Origin: Dawidia soli
GTDB lineage: Bacteria; Bacteroidota; Bacteroidia; Cytophagales; Cyclobacteriaceae
Length of the DNA stretch: 64,000 nucleotides
Direction of reading: 5' to 3'
Assembly (NCBI RefSeq): GCF_018598185.1
Contig: NZ_JAHESC010000017.1
Span: forward strand, 1-64,000
Made by a program: the position numbers and the translations under genes
In this document: one piece after another, positions 34,474 to 43,376 of the stretch
Position numbering within the stretch: the stretch's first letter is position 1
How the letters are laid out: each line of letters opens with the position of its first letter
The notes under the pieces: model-generated
Told to the model about the DNA's origin: nothing
What the model saw: only the letters and a program-made list of their open reading frames with translations
Database searches by the model: none

Positions 34474-35325
34474 ATGAACCGACCTGTGTCTTTCCTGTTG
34501 TTTTCAGGCTTGCTGCTGCTTTTTTTGGTCTTTCCGGCCGCTGCGCAGAAGCTCACCCTCGCCTGGCAAACCGACACGGTGTTCCGAGTGCCTGAATCTG
34601 TTCTGATCGATCCTTCCCGCAAAGTTTGTTACGTTTCCAATATCGACGGTGCCGCTGGTGAAAAGGATGGCAAGGGATTTATCTCGAAAATATCGCCGGA
34701 GGGCAAAATCCTGAGCCTGCAGTGGGTCACCGGTCTTGATGCGCCCAAGGGCATGGGCCTTGTTGGCCCCCATCTATATGTAGCGGATCTTTTTCAGGTG
34801 GTTGTGATCGATGTGGCCGCCGGCAAGATCGTACGCCGCATCGATGTGCCGGATTCCAAATTCCTGAATGACATTACGGTAGGCAAAGGCAACGCCGTGT
34901 ACGTTTCTGACTCCGGCACGGGCAGGATCCACGTGATCCGGGATAACAAAGCGACGTTGTATTTTGAAAGCCCGCTTTTCCAGCGCATCAACGGGTTACT
35001 TGCCCATCCGGCGGGTATTTATGTGGCCGATGTCGGCAACGGCGTGCTCTACTGTCTGAAGGAGGGGAAAGAACTGGTAAAGATCTCGGACGTGGCGACG
35101 GGCGGAAATGACGGTATCGTGCCGGTGGGCAACCAGGAATTTATCGTGTCCTGCTGGCCCGGCGAGGTGTATTTTGTCGATGCCCAGGGAAAATCGCATC
35201 CAATGCTGGACACGCGGGAGCAAAAACTGAACTGCGCCGACGTCGACTATGACCCCACCCGAAAATGGCTATATATTCCGACATTTTTTGGCAACCGCAT
35301 CATGACCTATACGTTTCAAAAATGA
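34474..35325 (+). CDS. Exported SMP-30/NHL-type beta-propeller protein
   Basis: A 283-residue secreted protein. The ATG at 34474 begins a clear signal peptide (SFLLFSGLLLLFLVFPAAAQ), so the longer open frame from 34366 is not used. The mature part has repeated strand sets ending in D-x-x-N/G turns (VCYVSNIDGA, LYVADLFQVVVIDV, VYVSDSGTGRIHVI, IYVADVGNGVLYCL), typical of SMP-30/gluconolactonase or NHL propellers. Catalytic metal ligands cannot be assigned by eye. Substrate unknown. Confidence 0.75.
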   Translation: MNRPVSFLLFSGLLLLFLVFPAAAQKLTLAWQTDTVFRVPESVLIDPSRKVCYVSNIDGAAGEKDGKGFISKISPEGKILSLQWVTGLDAPKGMGLVGPHLYVADLFQVVVIDVAAGKIVRRIDVPDSKFLNDITVGKGNAVYVSDSGTGRIHVIRDNKATLYFESPLFQRINGLLAHPAGIYVADVGNGVLYCLKEGKELVKISDVATGGNDGIVPVGNQEFIVSCWPGEVYFVDAQGKSHPMLDTREQKLNCADVDYDPTRKWLYIPTFFGNRIMTYTFQK

Positions 35326-35354
35326 TTCTATATCTTTAAGCAATTTTTACGAAC

Positions 35355-36062
35355 ATGGATTCCTTCAACACGCCTACAGTTCCTTCCGTCGATCAGGTGC
35401 TGGCCGAACAACAACGTTACATGGTAAAAGTTTATGGCTGGATGAGCCTCGGGCTGATCCTGACCGGACTGGTCGCCTGGTATACCGCTTCTTCCGAAGC
35501 GTTGCTCAATTTTATTTTCGGCACGAAGTGGATGTTCTTCGGCCTGATCATTTTAGAATTGATTTCCGTGGGCATCCTGGTGAGCATGATCAACCGCATG
35601 TCCGCCAACCTGGCTACGGCTGTGTTCTTTATCTATGCGGTACTGAACGGGCTCACCCTCTCGTGTATCTTTATTGTTTACACAACGTCGTCGATCGCCT
35701 CAACATTCTTCGTTACAGCGGGTACTTTCGCCGTCATGAGCATCTACGGTTATTACACCAAGACCGATCTGAGCAAATGGGGTAACCTCCTGTTCATGGG
35801 ACTCATCGGATTGATCATTGCTTCGGTGGCGAACTGGTTTATGAAAAGCGAAACGCTGTATTGGATCACGACATACGCCGGTGTATTGATCTTCGTAGGC
35901 CTGACCGCATACGACACGCAGAAGATCAAAAACATGAACATCATCGGTAACGAAGGCAGCGATGAAGATCACAAGGAGGCCATCATGGGTGCACTGACCC
36001 TGTACCTCGACTTCATCAACCTGTTCCTGTACCTGCTGCGGATCTTCGGTCGTCGCCGATAA
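35355..36062 (+). CDS. Bax inhibitor-1/YccA family membrane protein
   Basis: A 235-residue protein with seven transmembrane helices spread from residue 26 to 230. Motifs of the family include VYGWMSLGLILTGLVAWY at 24-41, the ILELISVGILVSMINRMS segment, and the C-terminal AYDTQKIKNM with the aspartates of the pH-sensitive pair. Members conduct or leak calcium, or modulate membrane proteolysis (YccA inhibits FtsH). The layout is normal for this family. It lies 29 bases after the propeller gene. Confidence 0.92.
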   Translation: MDSFNTPTVPSVDQVLAEQQRYMVKVYGWMSLGLILTGLVAWYTASSEALLNFIFGTKWMFFGLIILELISVGILVSMINRMSANLATAVFFIYAVLNGLTLSCIFIVYTTSSIASTFFVTAGTFAVMSIYGYYTKTDLSKWGNLLFMGLIGLIIASVANWFMKSETLYWITTYAGVLIFVGLTAYDTQKIKNMNIIGNEGSDEDHKEAIMGALTLYLDFINLFLYLLRIFGRRR

Positions 36063-36145
36063 GTCGCCTGCGTGCAACCGGTTTTAATACATCAACCTTA
36101 TAGCCGACGGCACTCCCGTGGGCTATATTTTTTTTCCAGCGTTCT

Positions 36146-37444
36146 ATGAGTAAATTTTTTGTAAAAGAATTGGCCGAGCTGGAGCAAGCCTCCATCATTA
36201 CGCCCGATACCGCCGAGCGTATTCGCGCGTATTACGCTCAAAAGCCCGGCCTTGCGGCAAACCGTCTGGTGATCGTATTTGGCATCCTGGGTGCGTTGCT
36301 GACGGGCCTGGGCGTTATCCTCATCATCGCCCACAACTGGGATGTGCTCGGCAAGGTACCAAAGCTGGCGCTGGCGCTGCTGCCGTTGTTGCTGGGGCAG
36401 GCGGCCTGTGCTTTTACGCTGATTAAGAAAGCCGAAAGCACGGCGTGGCGCGAGGGTGCCGCTACGTTCCTCTTTTTATCTATCGGTGCTGCGATCGCCA
36501 TTGTGAGCCAGGTGTACCAGATCGACGGCTCGCTGGGAGGATTTCTGCTGATCTGGATGTTATTGGCTTTTCCGATCCAGTATATCCTCCGATCGTCCGT
36601 TGCGTCCCTGCTATTGCTCGGTGGCATCACGTGGTATGCCTGCGACATCGCTTACTTTGATCGGTCCAACGGTGTTGCCTGGTGGTATCTTGCGCTGCTG
36701 GTGTTGTCGTTCCCTTACTATTACCGGTTATACCGCGATCACAGCGGAAGCAATTTCTTTGCTTTTCATGCCTGGCTTCTGCCCCTGTCATTGCTTTGTG
36801 CGCTGGGCATGTTCAACCATCTCTTTTCGACTACTGCCGATGAAGAGCTGACTGCTTTATTATATATCAACCTCATGAGCTTGCTGGTGCTGGTGGGGCA
36901 TTTTGAAAAACTTCGCCAACGCCGGTTGATCGTCAACGGTTTTCTGGTCTGCGGAAGCCTGGGCACCATCGGTATGCTGTTGTTTTTCACGTTCGAAGAT
37001 TTCTGGGAAAGTGTGTCGCGGTTAGGCATGGCGGAAACCCTGGACGTCCGTGTAGCGGCTCCGTATTGGATCTCCCTCCTGCTCACCCTGGCCTTGTTGG
37101 TGTATATGCTGTATCGCTATCGTGGCACCGCGATCAATGCCAAGGTTTCGGCCTTTGCCGTTGTCCTGGCACTTTTTCTTCTCGGATTTACGCAACCGGA
37201 CGTCAGCCGAATATTGGCCAACGTTGCCGTCTTTGTTTTCGGTGTGTTCACCATTCGTGACGGAGCACAACAGAACAAGCTGAGTATTCTGAACTACGGC
37301 CTGCTCATTGTCGCATTGCTGATCGTGTGTCGTTTTTTCGATACCGACATGAGTTTTATAGCCCGGGGGCTGTTGTTCATCGCCGTAGGCGTGGGCTTCT
37401 TTGTTGCCAATCTGCGCGTGCTGCGCAACCGGCGTAACGCATAA
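36146..37444 (+). CDS. DUF2157 multi-pass membrane protein
   Basis: A 432-residue protein. The N-terminal 30 residues (ELAELEQASIITPDTAERIRAYYAQ) form the short cytoplasmic DUF2157 segment; about 12-13 hydrophobic helices follow, starting with LVIVFGILGALLTGLGVILIIAHNW. Function unknown. In Bacteroidota and others this family is regularly encoded beside a GDYXXLXY protein, as here (17-base gap), so the two probably work as a membrane complex. Confidence 0.85.
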   Translation: MSKFFVKELAELEQASIITPDTAERIRAYYAQKPGLAANRLVIVFGILGALLTGLGVILIIAHNWDVLGKVPKLALALLPLLLGQAACAFTLIKKAESTAWREGAATFLFLSIGAAIAIVSQVYQIDGSLGGFLLIWMLLAFPIQYILRSSVASLLLLGGITWYACDIAYFDRSNGVAWWYLALLVLSFPYYYRLYRDHSGSNFFAFHAWLLPLSLLCALGMFNHLFSTTADEELTALLYINLMSLLVLVGHFEKLRQRRLIVNGFLVCGSLGTIGMLLFFTFEDFWESVSRLGMAETLDVRVAAPYWISLLLTLALLVYMLYRYRGTAINAKVSAFAVVLALFLLGFTQPDVSRILANVAVFVFGVFTIRDGAQQNKLSILNYGLLIVALLIVCRFFDTDMSFIARGLLFIAVGVGFFVANLRVLRNRRNA

Positions 37445-37461
37445 TATTTACGGATCATACC

Positions 37462-38034
37462 ATGCAAAAAACATTGATCATCGTTGCCTTTGTTGCCATG
37501 TGCATCGCGCAGTGGTTTATTCCCTTTAACACGATCCTTCATCAGGAGACGATCTTATCGGAGGGCCGGTTATTTAAATTGCGGACGGAACCGATCGACC
37601 CGAGTGACCCTTTCCGGGGAAAATATATCACGCTGCGTTTTGCGGAAGATGAAGTGGCGGTAACCGACCCGCAGGCGTGGCAGGATCATGAGTATATGTA
37701 TATTACGCTGGCGGACTCGGCCGGCTATGGTCGTGTTTCACGGGCCTCGCTCTATGAACAGGAAGGTGACGACTGCATCAAGGTGCGGATCTCGTACGTG
37801 TATGAAGGAAATCCGGGAGCGGTCGTATTTGAGTATCCTTTTGAACGCTTTTATCTGGAGGAATCAAAGGCTTCAGCAGCTGAACGACTGTATTGGGAAT
37901 CACGCTCGGACTCGACACAGCAGGTGTACGCCGTGATCCGTGTGCGCAACGGGCAGGCGGCGTTGGAGAATGTCATGATCAACGAGCGGCCTATTGCTGA
38001 TATCGTGCGCGCGCTGAACGAAAAGCCGGAGTAA
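37462..38034 (+). CDS. GDYXXLXY-family membrane-anchored protein
   Basis: A 190-residue protein with one N-terminal transmembrane helix (about 4-22) and an exported beta-rich domain. The name motif appears as a variant, RGKYITLRF at about 53-61 (Lys for Asp), after DPSDPF. Partner of the DUF2157 protein upstream. Function unknown. Confidence 0.78.
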   Translation: MQKTLIIVAFVAMCIAQWFIPFNTILHQETILSEGRLFKLRTEPIDPSDPFRGKYITLRFAEDEVAVTDPQAWQDHEYMYITLADSAGYGRVSRASLYEQEGDDCIKVRISYVYEGNPGAVVFEYPFERFYLEESKASAAERLYWESRSDSTQQVYAVIRVRNGQAALENVMINERPIADIVRALNEKPE

Positions 38035-38099
38035 CGAACCGTTCATCCGGTACAGGCTGGTATTGGTAAGTCTCTGTTCGGCTGAAGAAGCCGATGTTC

Positions 38100-38107
38100 T
38101 ATCTTTG
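38100..38107 (+). promoter_or_regulatory. Candidate -7 promoter box TATCTTTG
   Basis: A perfect TAnnTTTG match 17 bases upstream of the sugar dehydrogenase ATG, which would give a very short leader. No TTG lies at the right distance upstream, so the evidence is partial. Confidence 0.4.
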
Positions 38108-38124
38108 TTCCTTTATATCTATCC

Positions 38125-39264
38125 ATGAAAAAATACGTACTTCTGTTTTTGTCGGGCATGACCTTCGGCCTGACACAATGTTCTGATAAGCCGGGGCAAT
38201 CCACGACGTTCGACGGCCCGGTGATCACCTCTGAAAAACAAGCATTCGGTGTCGACACGGTAGCAACCGGGTTGGAAAACCCGTGGGGTATTGCATTCCT
38301 TCCGGACGGACGCATCCTGGTGACCGAACGCAAGGGCGAGATCCGCATCATCCAGGACGGGAAGCTGCTGGAGGAAAAGATTGAAAATGTTCCCGCTGTC
38401 TATGCTAACGGGCAAGGCGGTTTGCTTGATATCGTTGCACACCCCGATTATTCCAATAATGGCTGGATCTATTTAAGCTACGCAAAGCCGGGTGAAGGCG
38501 GGGGTGGCACCACCATCGCCCGCACCAAGCTGGAAGGCAACGCATTTACGGATTACCACGAGCTGTTCTCGGCGCAGCCGTTTGCCAACTCCGATGTGCA
38601 CTTTGGATCGCGCATCGTGTTTGACGGCAAAGGGCACATCTTCTTTTCATCCGGCGAGCGCGGTACAAAAATGAACGCGCAGAAGCTCAGCAACCACCTG
38701 GGCAAAGTATTGCGGTTGAATGAAGACGGCACGGTGCCGACGGATAATCCCTTCGTGGGGATTGACAGTGCCCGATCGGAGATCTGGAGCTATGGGCACC
38801 GTAATCCGCAGGGCCTGGTGTACGATGCCGCCACGGAAACGCTGTGGGACGTCGAACATGGACCGAAGGGCGGTGACGAACTCAACAAGGTGGAGAAAGG
38901 CAGGAATTATGGTTGGCCCGTCATTACCTATGGTATAAACTACGACGGTACGCCGATCACGGATATTACCGCGAAGGAAGGAATGGAACAGCCGGTACAT
39001 TATTGGGTGCCGTCTATTGCGACGTGCGGTCTCGTGCGAGTAAGCGGTGAGAAATACCCGGGTTGGAAAGGGAATTTCCTGGTAGGTGCATTGGCGCTGA
39101 CGCATGTGCACCGCGTGGAAGTGAGCGCGGAGAACAAGTCGGTGCACGATGAGAAGCTGCTGGATAAAATCGGAAGGGTGCGCGCGGTGGTGCAGTCGGC
39201 GGATGGATTTTTGTATGTGGCGACGGAGAGTCCGGGAATGATTTTGAAGATTATTCCGCAGTAG
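38125..39264 (+). CDS. PQQ-dependent aldose sugar dehydrogenase lipoprotein
   Basis: A 379-residue glucose/sorbosone dehydrogenase homologue of the YliI (Asd) type: a six-bladed propeller that oxidises aldoses in the periplasm with pyrroloquinoline quinone. The signal ends in GLTQCSDK with Cys19 as a lipobox. Motifs: ENPWGIAFLPDGRILVTER, IVAHPDYSNNGWIYLSYA, IWSYGHRNPQGLVYD and WDVEHGPKGGDELN (cofactor and calcium region). Length fits the family. No PQQ synthesis genes lie in the window. Own terminator follows. Confidence 0.9.
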   Translation: MKKYVLLFLSGMTFGLTQCSDKPGQSTTFDGPVITSEKQAFGVDTVATGLENPWGIAFLPDGRILVTERKGEIRIIQDGKLLEEKIENVPAVYANGQGGLLDIVAHPDYSNNGWIYLSYAKPGEGGGGTTIARTKLEGNAFTDYHELFSAQPFANSDVHFGSRIVFDGKGHIFFSSGERGTKMNAQKLSNHLGKVLRLNEDGTVPTDNPFVGIDSARSEIWSYGHRNPQGLVYDAATETLWDVEHGPKGGDELNKVEKGRNYGWPVITYGINYDGTPITDITAKEGMEQPVHYWVPSIATCGLVRVSGEKYPGWKGNFLVGALALTHVHRVEVSAENKSVHDEKLLDKIGRVRAVVQSADGFLYVATESPGMILKIIPQ

Positions 39265-39275
39265 TTGTATATAGT

Positions 39276-39301
39276 AAGCCAGGTCTGCGACCTGGCTTTT
39301 T
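39276..39301 (+). terminator. Terminator of the sugar dehydrogenase gene
   Basis: Ten-base-pair perfect stem (39276-39285 with 39289-39298), loop TGC, followed by a T5 run. Eleven bases past the stop codon. Confidence 0.88.
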
Positions 39302-39320
39302 AATACCCCTGCGGGTCAAC

Positions 39321-39380
39321 TGCAGTCACAGACTGCATACCGTTTCAGGCACAAGTCACCGCTTCGCTCAGACTTGCGCC
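39321..39380. repeat. Palindromic extragenic repeats, including family A copy 2
   Basis: Two adjacent palindromes between convergent genes. TGCAGTC-ACA-GACTGCA (39321-39337) has perfect seven-base arms. GGCACAAGTC/GACTTGCGCC (39348-39357 with 39371-39380) has one mismatch and matches the CACAAGTC...GACTTG palindrome at 11276-11308. Confidence 0.6.
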
Positions 39381-39402
39381 AGATGCTTGGCGCACCGTTG
39401 TA

Positions 39403-42252
39403 TTACATACCCATCATCACAAAGGCGCCCCAATAATACGGGTCTTTGTACTTTGTCATCAACTGCAGCTGGGCTTGCTTGAAGGCTTTTTGTTTGTTGC
39501 CCAGTTTGATCCACTGCGTATAGAAGTTGCTCATCAGCATTTGTGTGGCGGCATCGTCTACTTTCCAGAGGCTCATGATAAGCGCTTCGGCACCGGCCAC
39601 CAGGAAGGCACGCTGCAGGCCGTACACACCCTCTCCTGCCTTTACGTCGCCAAGGCCGGTCTCACAGGCGCTCAGCACTACCAGGCCGGTACCGTCCAGG
39701 TTCAGGTTCATCGCTTCGTAGGCGGTCAGAACGCCGTTGTCGTTGCTCTCCAGGTCCGGCATGCGTGTACCGCTGGCGGTGCCAGAGGCTCCTGCCAGCA
39801 GCAGCCCCGAGCGCAGCAACGGATTGTTGCCGGCGTTTTCCAGTTGCACGCCAAAGGCGTTGCCGGTTTGCTCCACATCCTGCAGGAAGTAGCCGTGTGT
39901 GGCGACGTGCAGCAGCGTGGGCGCTTTTACCGCCTTGAGGTTCTTTTCCGTAGCGGTCTTCTGCATGTATTGTGTTACCTGGTATGCAGAGGCTTTTAAT
40001 ACTTTGTTGACGTTGTCTATCTCGACTTTCGTACCCGGCAGCGGCGCAATGTCGCCTGCGCCATAGTCGGGAAAGCCCAGCAGTGTCGCATTCTTTTTAT
40101 TGGCGCGGGGCTTGCGGGCTTTCAGGGCGATCAGGTCTTTGGAATTTCCCAGCACCACGACGTCGTAGCGATTGACGACGTAGTCCCCCCCGGGCTTTTT
40201 GAGCGTATTCAGGTTCAGTTGATTGTATGCGCCGTCAAGCGAAACATATAGCAGCTTTTTGCCCGTCAGCGCGGGTTCGATGCGCGCCCAGAATTGATCG
40301 TACGAGTAGTCGTCGGCATTGTGCGTCTGGATAGCATTGCGATAAAATTTGGCATAGCGGGTGTCGAGCTGTTGGCCGTTCTCCAGTACCACCAGGGTAG
40401 GCGACGCGGCGCCCCGGGTCAATATCAATGCTAAATAGCGTGCGTCGGCAGCAAATTTCTGATCGAACTTCTGCACGCGTACAATCTCTACCACAGCCTC
40501 GGCATCGGTCAACTGACCGGCCAGCTGGCCGAACGTGATCTTCTGTGCGGTATAGCCCGACGAGAAGTCTGCCGAGCGTTGCGACAGACTGCGTTCCATG
40601 GCATTGGCGGCACGCTCTAACGAGTCGAGGTTGATCTTCTGCAGTTTCAACTCGTCCTTCGAGTAGGCATAGAGACGTGCGAGCGTTTCTTTTTGATCCA
40701 GCCAGGTAACGTAGTCGCCGATCAGCACGGGGTCTTTGCTGGCGAAGATCGTTTGTTTCACCTTGTTGGTCGAGTTGAGCAGCAGCGCTTTGGTGGCGAT
40801 GCGGTAATCGAACAACGCCGCTACCACCTGTGGATTTTCAGGACTGGCTTCGACCGCAAAGTTATAGAACCGCTGAAAGCGCGGCGACAGCACATCCCAG
40901 TACTTGGTCTTTTCGGCTTCGCTCATCGGCGGGAAGTATTTGCTGACGAAGTCGAGCGATTTGTCCATCGCCTCGCGATACATCGTAAAGGCTTTGTCCC
41001 ATACCTTTTGTTTCCAGTAGAGTATCGCCAGGTCTTCCTGCGACTGCACGTACAGCGGGTGGCTCTTGCCCAGCGTTGTTTCGCGTACGCTCAGCGCCTT
41101 TTCGAGCAGCGGCCCGGCTTCGCTATACCGGCCTCTGTACCGGTAGAAGTTGCCCTGGTCGCTCACGGCCCGGGCATACGCCGGGCTCTCCTCGGTGAGC
41201 TTTGATCTATAGATCGCCGCCGAGCGCTTCAGCAGGTCTTCCACGTTGTCTTCCTTGCCCATGACCATGTACAGCGCGGCCTGGTTGTTGAGCATGGCCG
41301 CATAGTCGGGGTTGTTCTTGCCCAGCCGTTTTTCCATGCCGGTATAGATCGTTTCGGCTTCGGTATATTTCCCCATCTGCTGGTATAACAAGGCGAGGTT
41401 GGCCAGAAAGCGCAGGTTATTTTTGGATCTGGTGCCCTGGATCTTTTCGGCTATCGCGACAGCTTCCTTCAATTTCTTCTCGGCTTCTTCCAGGCGGCCG
41501 ATGGTTTGAAACAGCATGGCCTGGTTATTCAGCACGATGGCATGTTGCATGGCCGCCTGCAGGTTGTTGGCGTTGATGACCGCCTCTGCGGCTTCCAGGT
41601 CCTTCTCGGCTTCGTTATAGCGGGCCAGGTTATACTTCAATACGCCGTAGTTGTTTTTTGATGCTGCCACGCTCAGGTTATCCGCACCGAACCTGGCCAC
41701 GCGCATGTCGAGGGCTTCGGCGGTGGCGCCTTCGGCTTGCGTGAAGCGGCCCATGGTATTGTAGAGCAGGCCCTGGTCTGACAACGTTTTGATATAGCCG
41801 ATATCTTCGCGCAGGCCGGCTTTTTCGTAGGCACCTTTGGCGGCGGTGAATTTGGCTTCCGCCATTTTGAACTTACCGTTGGCGTACCACACCTCGCCCA
41901 TCTCGCGGTGGAAGCGTGCTTTTTCGGCATCGCTCAGCTCATCGTTTTTGAGATAGGATGAGCCCAGGCCCACGACAGACGTAAAGCGGGCGGCACTTTC
42001 ACCTTTTTCCTTGAGATCGAACAGACCGGAGTTGTCGCTGACGAGTATGGCGTAGTCAAAGTCGGTGGAGTCGAATTCGGCGCGCGCCTTCTCCATGTCC
42101 TTGATCACGATGGTGGCTACCTTGTCGCGATTTTCCTTGGTGTTCAGTTTCTTGCCCGTGTCGACTGCGGCCTTTTGGAGGTCTTTCAGCAGTTGGGCAT
42201 TCAGGGTAAACGGAAGGGAGAGACACAGGAGGGTTATCCAGCCAAGTTTCAT
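39403..42252 (-). CDS. Exported TPR-CHAT protease-like protein
   Basis: A 949-residue protein: signal peptide (1-19, ending LNAQ), a long TPR array (about 85-430; repeated A-x-x-x-x-x-A-L/A units such as GRLEEAEKKLKEAVAIAEK), a helical middle (430-640) and a C-terminal CHAT domain (about 650-949). CHAT domains are caspase-like cysteine proteases; the catalytic pair is present as His786 (HVATHGYF) and Cys863 (LSACETGLG). The export signal is notable because many characterised CHAT proteins act in the cytoplasm. Substrate unknown; no obvious partner gene is adjacent. Confidence 0.9.
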   Translation of the reverse strand: MKLGWITLLCLSLPFTLNAQLLKDLQKAAVDTGKKLNTKENRDKVATIVIKDMEKARAEFDSTDFDYAILVSDNSGLFDLKEKGESAARFTSVVGLGSSYLKNDELSDAEKARFHREMGEVWYANGKFKMAEAKFTAAKGAYEKAGLREDIGYIKTLSDQGLLYNTMGRFTQAEGATAEALDMRVARFGADNLSVAASKNNYGVLKYNLARYNEAEKDLEAAEAVINANNLQAAMQHAIVLNNQAMLFQTIGRLEEAEKKLKEAVAIAEKIQGTRSKNNLRFLANLALLYQQMGKYTEAETIYTGMEKRLGKNNPDYAAMLNNQAALYMVMGKEDNVEDLLKRSAAIYRSKLTEESPAYARAVSDQGNFYRYRGRYSEAGPLLEKALSVRETTLGKSHPLYVQSQEDLAILYWKQKVWDKAFTMYREAMDKSLDFVSKYFPPMSEAEKTKYWDVLSPRFQRFYNFAVEASPENPQVVAALFDYRIATKALLLNSTNKVKQTIFASKDPVLIGDYVTWLDQKETLARLYAYSKDELKLQKINLDSLERAANAMERSLSQRSADFSSGYTAQKITFGQLAGQLTDAEAVVEIVRVQKFDQKFAADARYLALILTRGAASPTLVVLENGQQLDTRYAKFYRNAIQTHNADDYSYDQFWARIEPALTGKKLLYVSLDGAYNQLNLNTLKKPGGDYVVNRYDVVVLGNSKDLIALKARKPRANKKNATLLGFPDYGAGDIAPLPGTKVEIDNVNKVLKASAYQVTQYMQKTATEKNLKAVKAPTLLHVATHGYFLQDVEQTGNAFGVQLENAGNNPLLRSGLLLAGASGTASGTRMPDLESNDNGVLTAYEAMNLNLDGTGLVVLSACETGLGDVKAGEGVYGLQRAFLVAGAEALIMSLWKVDDAATQMLMSNFYTQWIKLGNKQKAFKQAQLQLMTKYKDPYYWGAFVMMGM

Positions 42253-42303
42253 AGACGGGTCTTTTGGGAGACCAAATTTACAAAAGTCTTGTCGCTATCA
42301 ATT

Positions 42304-42339
42304 AAAAAAAACAGGCCGTTCCTCACCGAGGAACGGCCT
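42304..42339 (-). terminator. Terminator of the TIM-barrel isomerase gene
   Basis: Perfect 12-base-pair stem (42313-42324 with 42328-42339), loop ACC, followed on the minus strand by a T-tract (complement of 42304-42310). It lies between the isomerase stop and the CHAT gene start and separates the two units. Confidence 0.85.
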
Positions 42340-42368
42340 ATTTTGAATACCCCCACGGTTATGTAGGG

Positions 42369-43289
42369 TTAAAAGCTGTCACTTTCGCGATAGGCCTTGA
42401 TCAACGCCAGCTCGCCTTCCTTGCCGCTTTTGGCGTTGCCATGCTCCATGCCCATGATGCCGCGGTAGCCACGGTCGTGGATGTATTTGAAAATGTTCTT
42501 ATAGTTGATCTCGCCCGTGGTGGGCTCGTTGCGTCCCGGGTTGTCGCCGATCTGGAAATAGGCGATCTCGTCCCAACATTTCTCGATGTTCGGTATGATG
42601 TTGCCTTCGTTGCGCTGCATGTGGTATATATCATACAGGATCTTGCACGACGGACTGTCTACCGCTTTGCAGATCTCATAGGTCTGGTCGGAGTACCGCA
42701 GGAAGAGCTCGGGGGTGTCGCTGAGTGGTTCCAGTACCATGATGAGGCCACCCTGTTCCAGGATCTCGGCGCCGCGGCGCAGGGCATCCACGACGTTGGC
42801 GGTTTGAATGCCGATGGGCAGGCGGCGTTCGTAGAAGCCCGGCACGACGGTGGCCCACTTGGCGTTGACGCGCTTGGCCAGCTCGACAGAGCGTTTGCAG
42901 GTATCGATAAAGGCGTCTTTAAATTCCTGCTTGCCGGAGGTCAGTGATATTTTCCAGTTGTTGCCGGTGTCGACCACAAACACGCCCATGGTCATGCCGA
43001 GTTTGGCGAGGGTTGCGCCGATCTTGTCTTGTTGCTCTTTCGGGCGGCCCAGCATGCCGTTGTCTTCAATGCCGCGAAAGCCCTGATCGTGCATGAACTT
43101 GATCTGGTCCACGAAGTCCTTTCCGCCGTGGTTGGCGAACATGCCGTCGTGGGGAGCATAGTTGAGCTTGAACGGTTTTTCGGCAGGAGCCGTGTCGCGC
43201 GCGGTGGCGGCGGTTGCCAGGGCGCCGCCGAGCGTTACGGTAGAGGCGGCAGCGGCCAGGCTTTTGCTTAAAAAGTTTCTGCGTTTCAT
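42369..43289 (-). CDS. Tat-exported TIM-barrel isomerase (hydroxypyruvate isomerase-like)
   Basis: A 306-residue sugar-phosphate isomerase/epimerase-type protein of the xylose-isomerase-like TIM-barrel superfamily. It begins with a twin-arginine signal (KRRNFLSK followed by an Ala-rich stretch to about residue 30), so it should be exported folded. Metal-site-type residues appear in MVLEPLSD (Glu near 186), KILYDIYHMQR (Asp near 219), and GIMGMEHGNAK (Glu near 283). The pattern IYHMQRNEGNI is typical of hydroxypyruvate isomerase. The natural substrate is unclear. Divergent from the RNA methyltransferase gene. Confidence 0.85.
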   Translation of the reverse strand: MKRRNFLSKSLAAAASTVTLGGALATAATARDTAPAEKPFKLNYAPHDGMFANHGGKDFVDQIKFMHDQGFRGIEDNGMLGRPKEQQDKIGATLAKLGMTMGVFVVDTGNNWKISLTSGKQEFKDAFIDTCKRSVELAKRVNAKWATVVPGFYERRLPIGIQTANVVDALRRGAEILEQGGLIMVLEPLSDTPELFLRYSDQTYEICKAVDSPSCKILYDIYHMQRNEGNIIPNIEKCWDEIAYFQIGDNPGRNEPTTGEINYKNIFKYIHDRGYRGIMGMEHGNAKSGKEGELALIKAYRESDSF

Positions 43290-43376
43290 GGTTATCGGGG
43301 TTTAGAGGCCGGGTCGTTTTGGTACAAGGTAAAAATTCTCTCCTTATTCCCCTAGCCTCGTTATCTTCGCACCCAC

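Noticed and set aside
39403-42252. CHAT protein as part of a defence operon (for example a gRAMP- or gasdermin-type system)
   Set aside because: It has a signal peptide and TPRs, and neither neighbour is a gasdermin, Cas or other defence gene.
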